64,000 nucleotides of DNA from Gp6-AA40 sp963742105 (GTDB lineage: Bacteria > Acidobacteriota > Vicinamibacteria > Vicinamibacterales > UBA2999), in assembly GCA_963742105.1 (NCBI GenBank), contig CAVUKN010000002.1:310001-374000 (forward strand). The letters are read 5' to 3'. This document shows, one piece after another, positions 28,771 to 37,029 of the stretch (position 1 is its first letter; each line of letters starts with the position of its first letter). The notes below the pieces were generated by a model, which saw only the letters and a list, made by a program, of their open reading frames with translations, was not told the DNA's origin and ran no database searches. Position numbers and translations under genes: made by a program.

Positions 28771-28793
28771 CCAACTCCCAAATTGGGAGTTGG
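28771..28793. repeat. Perfect 11-bp palindrome of TTGGGAG word
   Basis: ccaactcccaa and ttgggagttgg are exact complements around a single central base. Further diverged TTGGGAG words follow in the same gap up to about 28850 (cttgggggttgg, ttgggtgttgggagct). It lies between the HTH-receiver gene and the ABC-F gene and could act as a hairpin in RNA; no U-run follows, so an ordinary terminator is unlikely. Confidence 0.8.
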
Positions 28794-28872
28794 TGCGCCC
28801 GTCTTGGTATCTTGGGGGTTGGAGATGCGGCAGTCATTGGGTGTTGGGAGCTGACACCCTCCTCCATCACAC

Positions 28873-31015
28873 GTGATCCAACTTTCAGATCTCACCAAGT
28901 CATTCGGCGATCGCGTCCTGCTGGACCACGTCACGTGGCAGATTGGCGATGGCGATCGCGTCGGGCTGTGCGGACCGAACGGCGCCGGTAAGACCACGCT
29001 GCTCAAGATGCTCGCCGGCATCGACGAGCCCGACTCCGGCGGCATCGTGAAGCCGGCGGTCGCTGACGATCGGCTACCTGCCGCAGGACGGCCTGACGCA
29101 CAGCGGCCGCACGGTGTTCGACGAGGTCAGCACTGCCTTTCAGCCGTTGCTCGACATGCAGCGTGAAATGGAAGACATCGAGCACCGCCTCGGGGATGCC
29201 ACCGTTCCCCAGGCGGAGCACGACGCGATGCTGGTCCGATACAGCGAACTGCAGGACCGGTTCCGGCTCGCCGAGGGCTACAGCATGGACCTGCGGATCG
29301 CGTCGGTCCTGCGCGGACTGGGCTTCAGTCCGGACGATCACGCCCGTCCGGCGGAAACGTTTTCCGGCGGATGGCAGATGCGGATCGCGCTTGCCAAGCT
29401 GCTGCTCGGCCGTCCGAACCTGCTGCTGCTCGACGAGCCGACGAATCACCTCGATCTCGAGGCACGCAACTGGCTCGAAGAGTATCTGGGTGCGTACCCC
29501 TACGCCGTGATCCTCGTCTCGCACGACCGCTATTTCCTCGACGCCGTGGTCACGCGCATCACCGACCTCAACCTGCGAAAGCTGACCGATTACGTCGGCA
29601 ACTACAGCAAGTACGTCGAGCAGCGCGACGCGATGCTGGAACGGCTGCGGACGATGAAGCGGGAGCAGGACGAGGAGGTCGCGCGGATCGAGATGTTCAT
29701 CAACCGGTTTCGGTACCAGGCGACCAAGGCCGCCCAGGTGCAGAGCCGGATCAAGCTGCTGGAGAAGGTTGTCCCGATCGAGGTGCCGCCGGAGCGTAAG
29801 CGCATCCACTTCACCTTCCCGACCTGCGCCAAGAGCGGCCGGACGGTCATGGAACTGAAGAACGTGCGGAAGGCCTACCCTCCCGCACCGGGGTCCAGTG
29901 GGCAGCCGGTCGTCGTGTTCAGGGACTTGAACCTGCACATCGAGCGGGGCGACCGCATTGCGCTGGTGGGGCCGAACGGCGCCGGCAAATCGACGCTGAT
30001 GCGCATGCTGTCAGGCGAAGAAGCGCCGGATACCGGCACGGTGACCCTGGGCCATCAGGTGGTCATCGAGTACTTCGCTCAGGATGAAGCCACGCGGCTG
30101 ATCGAGACGGAGCCTGCGCGGACCGTGTACGAGGTGCTCGAACAGGGGTCGGCTCTTGATATGGTCCCGTCGATCCGCAACATCCTGGGCGGGTTTCTGT
30201 TTTCGGGCGACGACATCTACAAGAAGGTCGGCGTGCTGTCCGGCGGTGAGCGGACGCGTCTCGCGGTTGCGCGGATGCTGCTGCGCGCGTCGAACACACT
30301 GCTTCTGGACGAGCCGACCAATCACCTCGATCTCGATTCGAAGGACGTGCTGCTCGAGGCGATCGAGGATTACGGCGGCACGCTGATCCTCGTCTCGCAC
30401 GACCGCTACTTCGTCGAAAAGCTCGCGACCAAGATCATCGAAATCGGCCACGGCGAGGCGATTGTGTATCCCGGGACCTACTCGGAGTTTTTGTGGAGCA
30501 AGGAGCATGGAGCGCAGGCTCCTGGCTCCGGTCTACGGGCTGCGGACGCCACACCCGGTGCCACTTCGCGCCGGGCTGGAGCCACCGGTGCGAAGCCCGA
30601 AGCCCGCCACCCGCAGCCGAGAGCCCAGGCCACCGCGAAGCCGGAAGTCCGGAGTCCGACGCCCACCGGCAACCCACATTCCGACGCCCGCGGTCCAAAG
30701 CCCGAAGCCCGTCCAGACCTCACCCGCGATCAGCGAAAACAGCTCGACGCGGATCGAAAGAAAAAACAGCGAGCGACCGATACGTTGAACAAGCGGATCG
30801 CGGAACTGGAAAGCCGGATCGCGGAGCGTGAGGCCAGAGTCAAGGAACTCGAGGCGGCTATCAGTGCCCCGGGGTTCTACGACGACCCCGACGCAGCGAA
30901 GCAGGTGATCGACCGGCATCAGGCGCTGATGTGGGAGGTCGGCGACCTCATGGGCCAGTGGGAAACCCTCCAGGAACACGCAGCCGAGAACGGGGCAAGG
31001 TCACTCGATTCGTAA
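28873..31015 (+). CDS. ABC-F family ATPase (Uup/EttA-like), one frameshift
   Basis: Soluble tandem-ABC protein of about 713 residues. The first domain has GPNGAGKTT, the signature FSGGWQMRIALAKLL and LLLDEPTNHLD. The second has GPNGAGKST, SGGERTRLAVARMLL and the same LLLDEPTNHLD. Between them lies the P-site tRNA-interaction linker. A C-terminal coiled coil (LNKRIAELESRIAEREARV) makes it Uup-like. ABC-F proteins act on ribosomes in translation or antibiotic protection. The frame breaks near 29063; removing one G gives VKPRSLTIGYLPQDG. A low-complexity insertion precedes the coiled coil. The start is GTG at 28873. Confidence 0.92.
30540..30715. repeat. Word repeats (GAAGCCCG type) inside the ABC-F coding sequence
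   Basis: This stretch contains gcgaagcccgaagcccgcc, gaagccggaagtccggagtc and aaagcccgaagcccgtcc, clear tandem words in one orientation with a GGAGCC-type counterpart near 30512-30530. It stays in frame and is translated as a Pro/Ala/Arg/Lys-rich linker of about 60 residues (AGATGAKPEARHPQPRAQA) between the second ATPase domain and the coiled coil. Confidence 0.65.
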
Positions 31016-31040
31016 GGTTCGAGCCTCGCACCGACGGTAA

Positions 31041-31069
31041 TTGCACTACGATTACAGTATCGTAATCGT
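31041..31069 (+). promoter_or_regulatory. Dyad and possible promoter upstream of the kinase gene
   Basis: acgattac (31048-31055) and gtaatcgt (31062-31069) form a perfect 8-bp dyad with a 6-nt loop. TTGCAC at 31041 and TAATCG at 31063, 16 bp apart, could be weak -35 and -10 elements overlapping the dyad, which would then be an operator. The assignment is tentative. Confidence 0.35.
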
Positions 31070-31183
31070 CGACTGCACGTTCACCGCTGAAACAGTCGAT
31101 TTCCTCAACGTTCGTGGGGCTCGAAGTCGAGGTGTCGGGCGGCACCTCCTTTGCCCCGCGGCCCAACGCTTGTGCTCTACGTG

Positions 31184-32348
31184 ATGACCAAATCGCGTCG
31201 TTCGCTCCCGGCCCCCGCCAGCGGGAGCCTGGGCAGTGCCCAGAAGGATGCCAGCTCACCGGGGCGCGTCCAGGCGCGGATCGATGACACGTTCTTCCGC
31301 CACATCGTGGCCGGCATGCGCAACGGCGTGCTGGCGATCACACGTGACGGCACGCTGGCGCTGATCAACGACGAGGCGTACCGGATCTTCGGGACGAAGC
31401 CGCGCAGCGACGACCTCGGAGCGCCGCTCGCGCAGGTGCTGCCGGAGCACCCGGATGTGGTCCGCGTGCTGATGGATGCGTTCGATCTGCACCTGTTGCC
31501 GAATCGCGTGGAGATGCGGCTGCGGTCGAACAAGGTGATCGGCTACACGCTCGCCTTCGTCCGCAACGACGCCGGCGAGGTGATCGGCGCGTCGATGTTC
31601 TTCAAAGACCTGACGCGGGTCGAGCAGCTGGAAGAACGGGAACGGCTGCGGGACCGGTTAGCCGCTCTCGGCGAGATGGCGGCGGCGATCGCGCACGAGG
31701 TGAAGAACCCGCTGGCGGGGATCGAGGTGATGGCGGGACTGCTGCGCCGGAAGATTCCGGATGCGCCGGACGCCCAGGCGGTGCTGACCGACATCATCAA
31801 CGAAGCGAAGATGGCCAATGCCATCGTCCAGGAAGTGCTCGACTTCGTGCGGCCGATCCGGCTCCAGGTGGAACACACGGCGGTGGCGACCGCGGTGCAG
31901 GGAGCGATACATCTCGCGGGCACGAAGGTGACGCGCGGCGCAGACCGAAGTCGAGCTCGATCTCCCGGCAGGATTGCCGCAGATCCAGGCCGACCAGCAT
32001 CAGTTGACGCAGCTGTTCACGAACCTGCTGATCAACGCGTTCGAGGCGATGAATGGCAGCGGTCGCGTGACGATCTCGGCCCGACCGCTTCGCCTCGAGG
32101 ACGGCGGCGAGGGGCGTGAGGCGGTGCGCGTGGAATTCTGCGACAACGGACCCGGGATGCCGGCCGACGTCGCTGACCGGATCTTCAACCCGTTCTTCAC
32201 GACGAAGGCCCAGGGCTCAGGGCTGGGGCTCGCCATCGTCCGCAAGATCATCGACGCTCACGACGGGCGCATAGACCTCGAGACGACGCCCGGAGCCGGG
32301 ACGACAATTCGAGTAACGCTGCCGGTAACGGCCAGCAACGAAGCATAG
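31184..32348 (+). CDS. Sensor histidine kinase (PAS-HisKA-HATPase), one frameshift
   Basis: Soluble NtrB-like kinase of about 387 residues. A PAS domain (MRNGVLAITRDGTLALINDE ... YTLAFVRNDAGEVIGASMFF) precedes the HisKA box (GEMAAAIAHEVKNPLAGIE). The ATPase domain has the N box LLINAFEAMNGSG, the D box DNGPGMP and GSGLGLAIVRK. The frame changes near 31940; removing one base joins LAGTKVTR to AQTEVELDLPAGLPQI. No membrane helix is seen. It lies 6 bp before an NtrC-type regulator and is surely its partner. The start is uncertain: ATG at 31184, GTG at 31181 or TTG at 31151. Confidence 0.92.
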
Positions 32349-32354
32349 GACACC

Positions 32355-34088
32355 ATGGGCCGAATTCTGATCGCCGACGACCACGACTCGCTCCGCCGCG
32401 GCCTGGCACAGGCACTGGCGGAAGCCGGGCACGACGTCGAGGAAGCGCCGCACGGCAATAACGCCATCGAGAAACTGCATGAGGGCGTGTTCGACGTGGT
32501 CGTCAGCGACCTGAAAATGGGCGGCAGCACCGGTCTCGAGGTGCTGAAGACGGCGAAGACACTGCATCCGACGTGCGCCGTGATTCTGATGACGGCGTTC
32601 GGCTCGGTCTCGACGGCGGTCGAAGCGATGAAGGCCGGTGCCTTCGACTACGTGCAGAAGCCGTTCGAAATCGAGGAGATGGAGGTCAAGATCGCGAAGG
32701 CGCTCGAAATGCGCCGGATGCAGCATCAGATCGACTACCTCCGCCACGCCCAGGGGGACATCTACGAATTCGATCGGATCATCGGGGCGAGCGGCCCGCT
32801 CGAAAAAGTGCTCAGCGTCGTCCGCAAGGTGGCCAAGGCGAACACCACGGTGCTGGTCCGCGGCGAAACAGGGACGGGCAAGGAACTGATCGCCGGGGCC
32901 ATTCACCACAACTCGCATCGGTCGGCACGCAATTTCATCAAGGTCAACTGCGCCGCGCTGCAGGAGAACCTGCTCGAGTCCGAACTGTTCGGTCACGAAA
33001 AGGGAGCGTTCACCGGCGCCGACAAGCAGCGGATCGGCCGCTTCGAGCAGGCCGACGGCGGCACGCTGTTCCTCGACGAAATCGGCGACATGAGCCCGAA
33101 CACCCAGGCCAAGATCCTGCGCGTACTGCAGGAGAACGAGTTCGAACGGCTCGGTGGCACCCGGACGATCAAGGTCGACGTGCGGCTGATCGCCGCCACC
33201 AACCGCGACCTGCCGGCGATGGTCGAGGCGGGCACGTTCCGCGAGGATCTGTACTATCGCCTCAACGTGGTCACGATCGAGATGCCGCCGTTGCGCGAGC
33301 GGAAGGAAGACATCGCGTCGCTCGCGAATTTCTTCATCCGCCGGTTCGCGGGCGAGTTGAAGAAGAAGATTCAGGGCGTGGAGCCGGACGCGCTCAAGCT
33401 GCTCATGCGCTATCACTGGCCCGGCAACATCCGTGAGCTCGAGAACGCCATCGAACGCGCCATGCTGCTCGCCGACGGGAGCCATATCGCGTCCGACGAT
33501 CTGCGGCTGGGAGAAACCGCGAGCGTGACGTCGCCGCGCGACGGCGCGTCGGTGGTCAAGATTCCGCCGACCGGCATCGCGCTCGAGGAAGTGGAGCGGC
33601 TGGCGCTGATCGAAGCGCTGAAGATGTCGAACTGGGTGCAGAAGGACGCCGCCGAGCTGCTGTCGATCAGCCCGCGGGTGATGAACTACAAGATCAAGAC
33701 GCTCGGGATCGACTTCCCGCGCGGCCGCCGGTCGCAGCCGCGCCCCGACGTCATTGCCGCACGATCACCACGCCGCGATTGCGTAGCGCTGCAGGGCGAC
33801 GCGTTCGGGTCGCCGCGGCCCTGTGGCGAGGCTGAAGCCGCGCCCTCCGAGTCGTCCTTCCGCCCGAACGCCGCCACCCTGATCACCGTGTTCCAGTTGC
33901 GGGTCGTCGCCACCACACCGAGTTGCTCGACGCAGGCGTTCGGGAACCCGTACATGCCGTTCGGTTTGCGCCGGCTCACGATCAGCATGTCGGCGGCGCG
34001 GATGAGCGTGATCTCGATGAGTTCCTTCTCCACCTGGATCGGCAGTGCCGGTAATTGGGCCGGCAAGCGATCCATGAAGGCGACATAG
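32355..34088 (+). CDS. NtrC-family sigma-54-dependent response regulator, C-terminal read-through
   Basis: Second complete NtrC-type regulator: receiver at 1-120 with phospho-acceptor in VVVSDLKMGGS, AAA+ core with GETGTGKE, GAFTGA, LFLDEIGDM and PPLRERKEDI, and C-terminal HTH KDAAELLSISPRVMNYKIKT. Family similarity ends near 33740. The frame then stays open to 34088 for another 110 residues, antisense to the DUF1697 gene, and that tail is probably not native. A single-base change between about 33754 and 33783 would give a stop at 33784. It is coupled to the kinase upstream by a 6-bp gap. Confidence 0.9.
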   Translation: MGRILIADDHDSLRRGLAQALAEAGHDVEEAPHGNNAIEKLHEGVFDVVVSDLKMGGSTGLEVLKTAKTLHPTCAVILMTAFGSVSTAVEAMKAGAFDYVQKPFEIEEMEVKIAKALEMRRMQHQIDYLRHAQGDIYEFDRIIGASGPLEKVLSVVRKVAKANTTVLVRGETGTGKELIAGAIHHNSHRSARNFIKVNCAALQENLLESELFGHEKGAFTGADKQRIGRFEQADGGTLFLDEIGDMSPNTQAKILRVLQENEFERLGGTRTIKVDVRLIAATNRDLPAMVEAGTFREDLYYRLNVVTIEMPPLRERKEDIASLANFFIRRFAGELKKKIQGVEPDALKLLMRYHWPGNIRELENAIERAMLLADGSHIASDDLRLGETASVTSPRDGASVVKIPPTGIALEEVERLALIEALKMSNWVQKDAAELLSISPRVMNYKIKTLGIDFPRGRRSQPRPDVIAARSPRRDCVALQGDAFGSPRPCGEAEAAPSESSFRPNAATLITVFQLRVVATTPSCSTQAFGNPYMPFGLRRLTISMSAARMSVISMSSFSTWIGSAGNWAGKRSMKAT

Positions 34089-34393
34089 AGCTTCACCGCC
34101 TTGTCGGAGGTCTGGGCCCCGAACGGGTTGGTGGCGATCAGCGCGTGAATCTCATCGAGGGTCCGATAGCACACGCCGGGCATCGTCCCGAACAGCTTCA
34201 CCAGTTCTCTGGCGATGGCGGCCCTGAGCGGGGCCGGCAGTTTCGCTGGTGCCTCGAACAGCACGTTGCCGCTGGCGATGAAGGTCCGCACGTTCCGGCA
34301 GCCGGCACGCTCGAATGCCGTCTTCAGCGCGGACATCTTCACAACCGCGCGTCCGCCGACATTGATGGCGCGGAGAAAGGCGACGTGCGTCAC
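33686..34393 (-). CDS. DUF1697 family protein, extended C-terminus
   Basis: DUF1697 proteins are about 180 residues long and uncharacterised. Here the family region is intact from the GTG at 34393: THVAFLRAINVGG, NVRTFIASGNVLFEA and GFPNACVEQLGVVATTRNWNT. The conserved part ends near 33870 and the frame continues 60 residues further, overlapping the regulator above by 403 bp; this extension looks non-native. The GTG overlaps the xerC stop (GTGA), so it is translated with xerC. In several bacteria hslV-hslU follow xerC at this place. Confidence 0.8.
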   Translation of the reverse strand: MTHVAFLRAINVGGRAVVKMSALKTAFERAGCRNVRTFIASGNVLFEAPAKLPAPLRAAIARELVKLFGTMPGVCYRTLDEIHALIATNPFGAQTSDKAVKLYVAFMDRLPAQLPALPIQVEKELIEITLIRAADMLIVSRRKPNGMYGFPNACVEQLGVVATTRNWNTVIRVAAFGRKDDSEGAASASPQGRGDPNASPCSATQSRRGDRAAMTSGRGCDRRPRGKSIPSVLIL

Positions 34394-35397
34394 GAAGCCG
34401 TCCCTTTGGCCCGCGGGTGCGCCTTGCGATAGACCTCGAGCAACTGTGCCGCGTTGACATGGGTGTATCGCTGCGTCGTGGACAGTTGCACGTGGCCGAG
34501 CAGTTCCTGGATCGCGCGCAGGTCTGCCCCGGCCTCGAGCAGATGGGTGGCAAATGAGTGTCGCAGCGCGTGGGGACTGATCCCGAATCGCGTGCTGCAC
34601 TCCGCCACATAACGGGCGACGAGGCGCTGGACGCTGCGTCCCGTCAGACGCGAGCCCCGGAAGTTCACGAAGAGCGGTTCGCGAACGTCGAGCCGGTTCC
34701 GCTGCGGGGAACCAGGCCTACGCCATCTTTCCGACTTTTGGCGGCCTTGGGGAGCTGGCAGTTGGGACTTGGCAGTTGTCGTTTGTGCGCGCAGTGCCTG
34801 GCGATCCTTCAGCCACGACCGCAGCGATCCCTCGGTCGTGCGATTGAACGGTACCAGCCGCTCCTTGGCGCCTTTTCCCATGACCCGCACCATGCGGGCC
34901 GACAGGTTCACATCTTCGACGTCCAGACCGACCAGTTCGCTCAGCCGCAGACCCGAGGCGTAGAACAGTTCGAGGATGGCGCGGTCGCGCCGGCCAAGTG
35001 GTTCGCCCTGATCCGGCATTTCCAGCAGGCGCGACATTTCGTCCACGGTCAGGTGCGCCGGCACCTTGATCTCGCGCTTCGGCGCGACAGCCAGCGTCGC
35101 CGGATCCGAATCGATCCACCCTTCACGACGCAGGAAGCGGCCGAACGACCGGAGGGCAGACAGTTTGCGCGCCACCGACGATCGCGTCTGGTGCTGCCGG
35201 TGCAGTTCCGAGACGAAGGCGCGGATGGCACCAAGGTCGAGGTCTGCCGGGTCGAGCGACGATCCGCGCTTCTTCAAGTGTTCGGCGGTGAACCCGAGGA
35301 ACTGCGAGATGTCGCTGTCGTAAGCGGCAACCGTATGTGGAGACGCGTTGCGGTTGAAACGAAGAAACTCGAGAAAGTCCCGGAGCTGCTCCTTCAT
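34390..35397 (-). CDS. xerC: Tyrosine recombinase XerC with in-frame repeat insertion
   Basis: A 335-residue site-specific recombinase; XerC/XerD resolve chromosome dimers at dif during division. The N-terminal SAM-like domain begins QLRDFLEFLRFNRNASPHT. The catalytic set is visible: Arg in YASGLRLSELVGL, HALRHSFATHLLEAG, the second His in LLGH and the Tyr nucleophile in TTQRYTHV. Between residues about 199 and 229 lies an insertion (QTTTAKSQLPAPQGRQKSER) absent from usual XerC, encoded by a repeat element. ATG at 35397 overlaps the trmFO stop (ATGA). The order dprA-topA-trmFO-xerC is conserved in many phyla. Confidence 0.93.
   Translation of the reverse strand: MKEQLRDFLEFLRFNRNASPHTVAAYDSDISQFLGFTAEHLKKRGSSLDPADLDLGAIRAFVSELHRQHQTRSSVARKLSALRSFGRFLRREGWIDSDPATLAVAPKREIKVPAHLTVDEMSRLLEMPDQGEPLGRRDRAILELFYASGLRLSELVGLDVEDVNLSARMVRVMGKGAKERLVPFNRTTEGSLRSWLKDRQALRAQTTTAKSQLPAPQGRQKSERWRRPGSPQRNRLDVREPLFVNFRGSRLTGRSVQRLVARYVAECSTRFGISPHALRHSFATHLLEAGADLRAIQELLGHVQLSTTQRYTHVNAAQLLEVYRKAHPRAKGTAS
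34733..34790. repeat. GGCAGTTGGGAC-type repeat inside xerC
   Basis: The sequence ggagctggcagttgggac followed by ttggcagttgtcgtttgt has tandem variants of ggcagttg. Together with the preceding gacttttggcggccttgggg it is translated in frame as part of the extra segment in XerC. It is a relative of the TTGGGAG words found between genes. Confidence 0.6.
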
Positions 35398-37010
35398 CGC
35401 GAGGATGACGTACTGACACCGGGCGTCGGCTGGCCGAAACGGGCAGGCTCCCGGAGCCGGCGCCATTCGTCGAGGTCCTTGAGCGCCCGCTCCGACGTCA
35501 GTGCCTTCCGCTGGTCCTTCCTGACGCGCGTCTTTCCCGGAGGCGGCTCTGGCGGAGGCATGATGCCGAACGTGATGTTCGTCGGCTGATAATTCGCGGG
35601 ATTGGCGTGCGACACGTAGTACGCCAGTGCGCCGATCGCCGTCGTCCGCGGCGGAGTTGCGGGCTGTTCTCCGCGCGCCACCGCCGCCGCATTCCGGCCG
35701 GCAATCAGGCCCGACGCCGCCGATTCCACGTACCCCTCGACTCCTGAAATCTGACCCGCGAAGAACAGATCGGCACGGCGCTTCGTCTGCCACGTCTCGC
35801 GCAGGACCGTCGGTCCGTTGATGTAGGTGTTGCGGTGCACCATCCCGAACCGGACGAACTCGGCGTGCTGCAGCCCGGGGATCATCCGCAGCACTCGCTC
35901 CTGTTCACCCCACTTCAACTGCGTCTGGAACCCGACCAGGCTGTAGTGATCGCCGGCCAGTGTGTCCTGCCGCAGCTGCACAGCCGCGTACGGGATGCGC
36001 CCGGTCCGCGGGTCGACGAGGCCAACCGGCTTCATCGGCCCGAACCGCAGCGTGTCGCGGCCGCGGTGCGCCATCACCTCGATCGGCAGGCACCCTTCGA
36101 AGAACTTTTCCTTGTCGAAGTCGTGCACGGTTGCCGATTCGGCGCTGACCACGGCGTCGTAGAACGCCTGGTATTCACGCTCCGTCAGCGGGCAATTCAG
36201 ATAGTCGCCCTGGCCGTCGTCGACGCCACAAGCGGGCTGTTCGCTCGTCGCGGACCTGACAAGGTCCGCGCCACGATCGGCTGAAGCTGCGAATGTCACC
36301 AGGTCCTCGCTACCTTCGCCGGAAGCGGCGGACCCCACCGGGTCGGCCGCGCGATCGACGCTGGTTGTGGCGGCGCCACGAATGCTGCGGCCCCAGCGGG
36401 ACGCGCGGAACACGATCTCCGTGTCGATCGTCTCGGCGAGGACGATGGGACTGATGGCGTCGTAGAAGTACAGATGCTCCCCGCCGACGAAGGCGGCCAC
36501 ATCGCGCGAAAGCGCGTCGGACGTCAACGGCCCGGTCGCGATGATCAGCGGATACATCACTGGATCAGCCGGGATGCGCTCGATCTCCTCGCGCACGACC
36601 GTGATGTCGGGATGCCGCTGGATGGCGTCGGTGATCGTCTGTGAGAACTGCTCGCGATCGACGGCGAGCGCTGCACCGGCGGGCACGCGGCTCGCTTCGG
36701 CAGCCCGCATGACCAGCGAACCGAGACGCCGCATCTCTTCCTTCAGCAGGCCGACGGCGTTATCGAGCTTGTCGCCACGCAGTGAATTGGAGCAGACCAG
36801 TTCCGCCAGCCGATCAGTCTTGTGGACCTCGGTCGGCCGTATCGGCCTCATCTCGTGGAGGACGACGCGGACGCCTGCCTGCGCCGCCTGCCAGGCTGCC
36901 TCGGACCCCGCCAGCCCGCCGCCGATGATGTGGATGGTTGGTTCAGCCAATGCTCGCGGCACGCTGCTCAATGTCGGAGGCCCAGTGTTGCGGGACTGTG
37001 CATTGGACAT
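35394..37010 (-). CDS. trmFO: tRNA uracil-54 C5-methyltransferase TrmFO with in-frame insertion
   Basis: Folate/FAD-dependent enzyme that makes m5U54 in tRNA. It shows the FAD-binding start TIHIIGGGLAGSEAAWQAA, the TrmFO signatures RLAELVCSNSLRGD and LIIATGPLTSDALS, and the later AYYVSHANPANYQPTNITFG. Between EIVFRASRWGRS and GDYLNCPLTEREY about 55 extra residues are inserted (residues about 209-265), encoded by a hairpin-rich repeat at 36215-36365. The start is ambiguous. ATG at 37010 lies within another repeat; TTG at 36947 is nearest the conserved region. ATGA coupling to xerC. Confidence 0.93.
   Translation of the reverse strand: MSNAQSRNTGPPTLSSVPRALAEPTIHIIGGGLAGSEAAWQAAQAGVRVVLHEMRPIRPTEVHKTDRLAELVCSNSLRGDKLDNAVGLLKEEMRRLGSLVMRAAEASRVPAGAALAVDREQFSQTITDAIQRHPDITVVREEIERIPADPVMYPLIIATGPLTSDALSRDVAAFVGGEHLYFYDAISPIVLAETIDTEIVFRASRWGRSIRGAATTSVDRAADPVGSAASGEGSEDLVTFAASADRGADLVRSATSEQPACGVDDGQGDYLNCPLTEREYQAFYDAVVSAESATVHDFDKEKFFEGCLPIEVMAHRGRDTLRFGPMKPVGLVDPRTGRIPYAAVQLRQDTLAGDHYSLVGFQTQLKWGEQERVLRMIPGLQHAEFVRFGMVHRNTYINGPTVLRETWQTKRRADLFFAGQISGVEGYVESAASGLIAGRNAAAVARGEQPATPPRTTAIGALAYYVSHANPANYQPTNITFGIMPPPEPPPGKTRVRKDQRKALTSERALKDLDEWRRLREPARFGQPTPGVSTSSSR
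36215..36365. repeat. In-frame repeat insertion with hairpins inside trmFO
   Basis: cgcggacct (36249-36257) and aggtccgcg (36262-36270) form a perfect 9-bp hairpin with a 4-nt loop. gaccc (36331-36335) and gggtc (36340-36344) form a second small one. The translation repeats a motif: ADRGADLVRSATS and VDRAADPVGSAAS. TrmFO homologues run straight from the RASRWG region to GDYLNCP, so this stretch is extra and has kept the reading frame. Confidence 0.75.
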
Positions 37011-37021
37011 TGTGCATCGAG
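36966..37021. repeat. GCATTGTG-type repeat at the topA/trmFO junction
   Basis: ctcaatgtcgg (36967) and gtgcattggacattgtgcat (36998-37017) belong to the same word family as 1418-1496 and 16571-16690. The repeat overlaps the region that would encode the first residues of TrmFO (MSNAQSRNTGPPTLSS) if the ATG at 37010 is used. Confidence 0.6.
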
Positions 37022-37029
37022 CACGTCCT

